A DNA stretch of 61,480 bases from Gemmatimonadaceae bacterium (GTDB lineage Bacteria; Gemmatimonadota; Gemmatimonadetes; Gemmatimonadales; Gemmatimonadaceae). The DNA lies in NCBI GenBank assembly GCA_014377535.1, contig JACMPK010000180.1, forward strand, positions 1 to 61,480, written 5' to 3'. Position numbers and translations under genes: made by a program. Under the pieces are notes generated by a model. The model worked only from the letters and a program-made list of their open reading frames with translations. It had not been told where the DNA came from and did not search any database. Each line of letters opens with the position of its first letter. Position 1 is the first letter of the stretch. Shown piece by piece: positions 59,461 through 61,480 of the stretch.

Positions 59461-60387
59461 ATGACCGATTCAACGTTCACGGTCGGCCTGATCCAGATGG
59501 CCGTCACCGGCGATCGTCCCACCACCCTGCTGGCCGCGACCGAGAAGATTCGTGAAGCCGCGGCGCGTGGCGCGCAGATCATCTCGCTGCAGGAACTCTT
59601 CAACGCGCCGTACTTCTGCAAGTCGCTCGACTTGGAACGCTTCGACATCGCCGAACCGATTCCCGGACCGACCGTCGCCGCGTTGCAGCAGGTGGCGCAG
59701 GAACTGGGCGTGGTGCTGATCGTGCCGATCTACGAGAAGCAGGCGGCCGGCATCTACCGCAACTCGGCCTCCGTCATCGATGCCGACGGTGCGCTGCTTG
59801 GCACGTACCGGAAAATGCACATTCCGCACGATCCCATGTTCGAGGAGAAGTACTACTTCGCCCCCGGCGACGTGGGCCCGGACCTGCGCACCGATCGCCA
59901 TCCCGGCATGAACGGCTTCCGCGTGTGGCAGACGAAGTTCGCGAAGATCGGTGTGCTGATCTGCTGGGACCAGTGGTATCCCGAAGCAGCGCGCATCACG
60001 GCAATGCTGGGTGCTGACATTCTGTTTTATCCGACCGCGATCGGCTGGCATCCTGCAGAAAAGGCCAGATTTGGCGATGCGCAGGTGGATGCGTGGCGCA
60101 CCGCGCAGCGTGCGCATGCGATCGCCAATGGCGTGTTCGTGGCGGCGGCAAATCGTGTGGGCCTGGAGCCTGAGCCAGGCACGGACGGCATCGAGTTCTT
60201 TGGTCACTCGTTCATCTGCGATCCCATTGGTCGCTACATCGCGCAGGCCGGCACGGAGGCCGCGGTGCTCGTCGCGACCTGCGATCGTGCACTGATCGAG
60301 GACACACGACGCAACTGGCCCTTTCTTCGCGACCGCCGCATCGATGCGTACGGACCGATCACGCAACGGTGGCTTGGTGCCACCTGA
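59461..60387 (+). CDS. aguB: N-carbamoylputrescine amidase
   Basis: Nitrilase-superfamily amidase that converts N-carbamoylputrescine to putrescine, CO2 and ammonia, in the cytoplasm. It has 308 residues. The Glu-Lys-Cys triad is complete: E45 in SLQELF, K118 in TYRKMHIPHDP and C168 in GVLICWDQWYPE. The YYFAPGD and IANGVFVAAANRVG segments are typical of the AguB group. The following gene is agmatine deiminase, so the two-step agmatine-to-putrescine pathway is complete here. Confidence 0.95.
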   Translation: MTDSTFTVGLIQMAVTGDRPTTLLAATEKIREAAARGAQIISLQELFNAPYFCKSLDLERFDIAEPIPGPTVAALQQVAQELGVVLIVPIYEKQAAGIYRNSASVIDADGALLGTYRKMHIPHDPMFEEKYYFAPGDVGPDLRTDRHPGMNGFRVWQTKFAKIGVLICWDQWYPEAARITAMLGADILFYPTAIGWHPAEKARFGDAQVDAWRTAQRAHAIANGVFVAAANRVGLEPEPGTDGIEFFGHSFICDPIGRYIAQAGTEAAVLVATCDRALIEDTRRNWPFLRDRRIDAYGPITQRWLGAT

Positions 60388-60418
60388 TACCAGCCGGTTT
60401 CCGCTCCTCACGCCGTTG

Positions 60419-61480
60419 ATGTCGCCCACCCGCCGCATGCCTGCAGAGTGGGAGCCGCATGCGGCCACATGGCTCGCGTGGCCAGTGCACGAACCCGACT
60501 GGCCGGGCAAGTTCGCGCCGATTCCCTGGGTCTACGCCGAGATCGTGCGTGTGCTGGCACTGCATGAGCGCGTGGACGTGCTCTGCCATGACGCGCACGT
60601 ACGCGAGCAGGCGAGGGAGATGCTGGCTGCACATGCGGTGCACCTCGACAACGTGCGGCTGCATGTCGCGCGAACGGATCGTGTGTGGGTGCGCGACTCA
60701 GGGCCCACGGGCGTGCACCGCCCCGACGGCACCGTGGAGCTGGTGCAGTGGGGCTTCAATGCCTGGGCCAAGTACGAGAACTATCTGCATGACACGCGCG
60801 TGCCCGAGCATGTGGCCCAGTTCACGAACGTGCCGATCACGCGCGCGCAGCGCGCCGATGGCAACGGTGCGCTGGTGCTGGAAGGTGGCGGCATCGAGGT
60901 GAATGGCCGCGGCCGGATCATGGTGACCGAGGAGTGGCTGCTGACGGACATTCAGGTGCGCAATCCGGGCCTCACGCGCACCGATTACGAACGCGCCTTC
61001 AGCGAGTGGCTGGGCTGCCCGGACACCATCTGGCTCGGCGAAGGCTGCGTTGGTGACGACACGCATGGGCATGTGGACGACATCGCGCGCTTCACGGCGT
61101 CGGACACGGTCGTGCTGGCCGTGGAGCGCGACCCAACCGACGACGAAAATCATCGCCGCTCGATGGATAACCTTCGACGCCTGCAGCTCGTTGGCGGCAG
61201 CGCTGGTGCGCTGCGCGTGATCGAGCTGCCATGCCCGCGTGCGGTGATCATGGACGGCACCCGCCTGCCCGCCAGCTACGCAAATTTCTACGTGGCGAAC
61301 GGTGTCGTGATCGTGCCGACCTTCAACGATCCCGGCGATCGCGTCGCGCTGAACATCCTTGCCGACTGCTTCCCGGGCCGCTCGATCGTCGGCATTCACG
61401 CCGTGGACCTGGTCTGGGGGTTGGGCACCCTGCACTGCCTGACGCAGCAGCAGCCGGCTCCGCGCAACCATCAGCGTTGA
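60419..61480 (+). CDS. aguA: agmatine deiminase
   Basis: Converts agmatine to N-carbamoylputrescine, the step before AguB. It has 353 residues of the PPAD/amidinotransferase fold. Seen: RMPAEWEPHAATWLAWP near the start, VRDSGPTGV (substrate Asp), EGGGIEVNG, the catalytic His in THGHVDDIARF (about 217) and the nucleophilic Cys in GTLHCLTQQQP (C340). The ATG at 60419 places the usual N-terminus; a GTG at 60377 would overlap aguB by 11 nt. The stop is the last codon of the window, so the gene is complete. Confidence 0.95.
   Translation: MSPTRRMPAEWEPHAATWLAWPVHEPDWPGKFAPIPWVYAEIVRVLALHERVDVLCHDAHVREQAREMLAAHAVHLDNVRLHVARTDRVWVRDSGPTGVHRPDGTVELVQWGFNAWAKYENYLHDTRVPEHVAQFTNVPITRAQRADGNGALVLEGGGIEVNGRGRIMVTEEWLLTDIQVRNPGLTRTDYERAFSEWLGCPDTIWLGEGCVGDDTHGHVDDIARFTASDTVVLAVERDPTDDENHRRSMDNLRRLQLVGGSAGALRVIELPCPRAVIMDGTRLPASYANFYVANGVVIVPTFNDPGDRVALNILADCFPGRSIVGIHAVDLVWGLGTLHCLTQQQPAPRNHQR

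Noticed and set aside
1-61480. tRNA, rRNA, insertion sequence, prophage or CRISPR elements
   Set aside because: No T-loop/acceptor pattern, transposase, integrase or direct-repeat/spacer array was seen; a tRNAscan or Infernal run would be decisive.

Overview
The window is high-GC, almost completely coding DNA from a diderm (Gram-negative-type) aerobic bacterium. Type IV pilus, LPS-export (LptF/LptG), Mla phospholipid-transport, heme A, cytochrome c maturation, aconitase and sortase genes, together with the general gene style, point to a chromosome of the phylum Gemmatimonadota. That assignment is inference; no 16S rRNA or tRNA gene is visible here.

Layout. 1-6700 (minus): a DUF427 gene running off the left edge, then a pilus/DNA-uptake block read M28 lipoprotein > ComEA-like > PilB > PilT > PilC, closed by a good intrinsic terminator at 370-406. 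6885-11451 (plus): lptF-lptG-mlaE-mlaD, an outer-membrane lipid transport operon without an mlaF ATPase. 11956-17103: MscL, an APC permease, a CoxB-hairpin-like mini-protein with ctaA and ctaB (heme A synthesis), a 14-bp tandem repeat and an alpha/beta hydrolase. 17087-21484 (minus): M24 peptidase > CDF metal transporter > DUF2490 > cupredoxin-like lipoprotein, with coupled starts. 21764-27967 (plus): zinc-finger protein, DUF92/VTE6-like, geranylgeranyl-reductase-like flavoprotein, flavin reductase, methyltransferase, SRPBCC cyclase-like protein, FabF-like ketosynthase, aquaporin. This is the most interesting metabolic neighbourhood.

28135-34757 (minus): lipoprotein, inorganic pyrophosphatase, and a heme/cytochrome block read ccmA > ccmB > ccmC > ccmD > hemD > hemC > hemB. 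34868-36832 (plus): an acetyl-CoA synthetase gene interrupted by one in-frame TGA. 36887-44022: hypothetical proteins, a DsbA-like thioredoxin, a degenerate alpha/beta hydrolase, a CDP-alcohol phosphatidyltransferase and a membrane protein with a probable periplasmic barrel domain. 44127-53322 (minus): M16 protease with a TPR protein, pseudouridine-5'-phosphate glycosidase, a sortase beside a probable substrate, a small conserved-looking protein, a class V PLP enzyme and an APC permease. 53499-61480: a patatin fused to a ferredoxin domain, an M20 deacylase, aconitase, a single-cysteine peroxiredoxin, and aguB-aguA (agmatine to putrescine).

Two features of gene expression recur. Many neighbours overlap by a few bases (ATGA, GTGA, TTGA, TAATG), implying translational coupling. 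At least nine genes have no Shine-Dalgarno sequence but a TANNNT hexamer exactly 6 or 7 nt before the start codon, the arrangement expected for leaderless mRNAs. Several starts were chosen on that basis.
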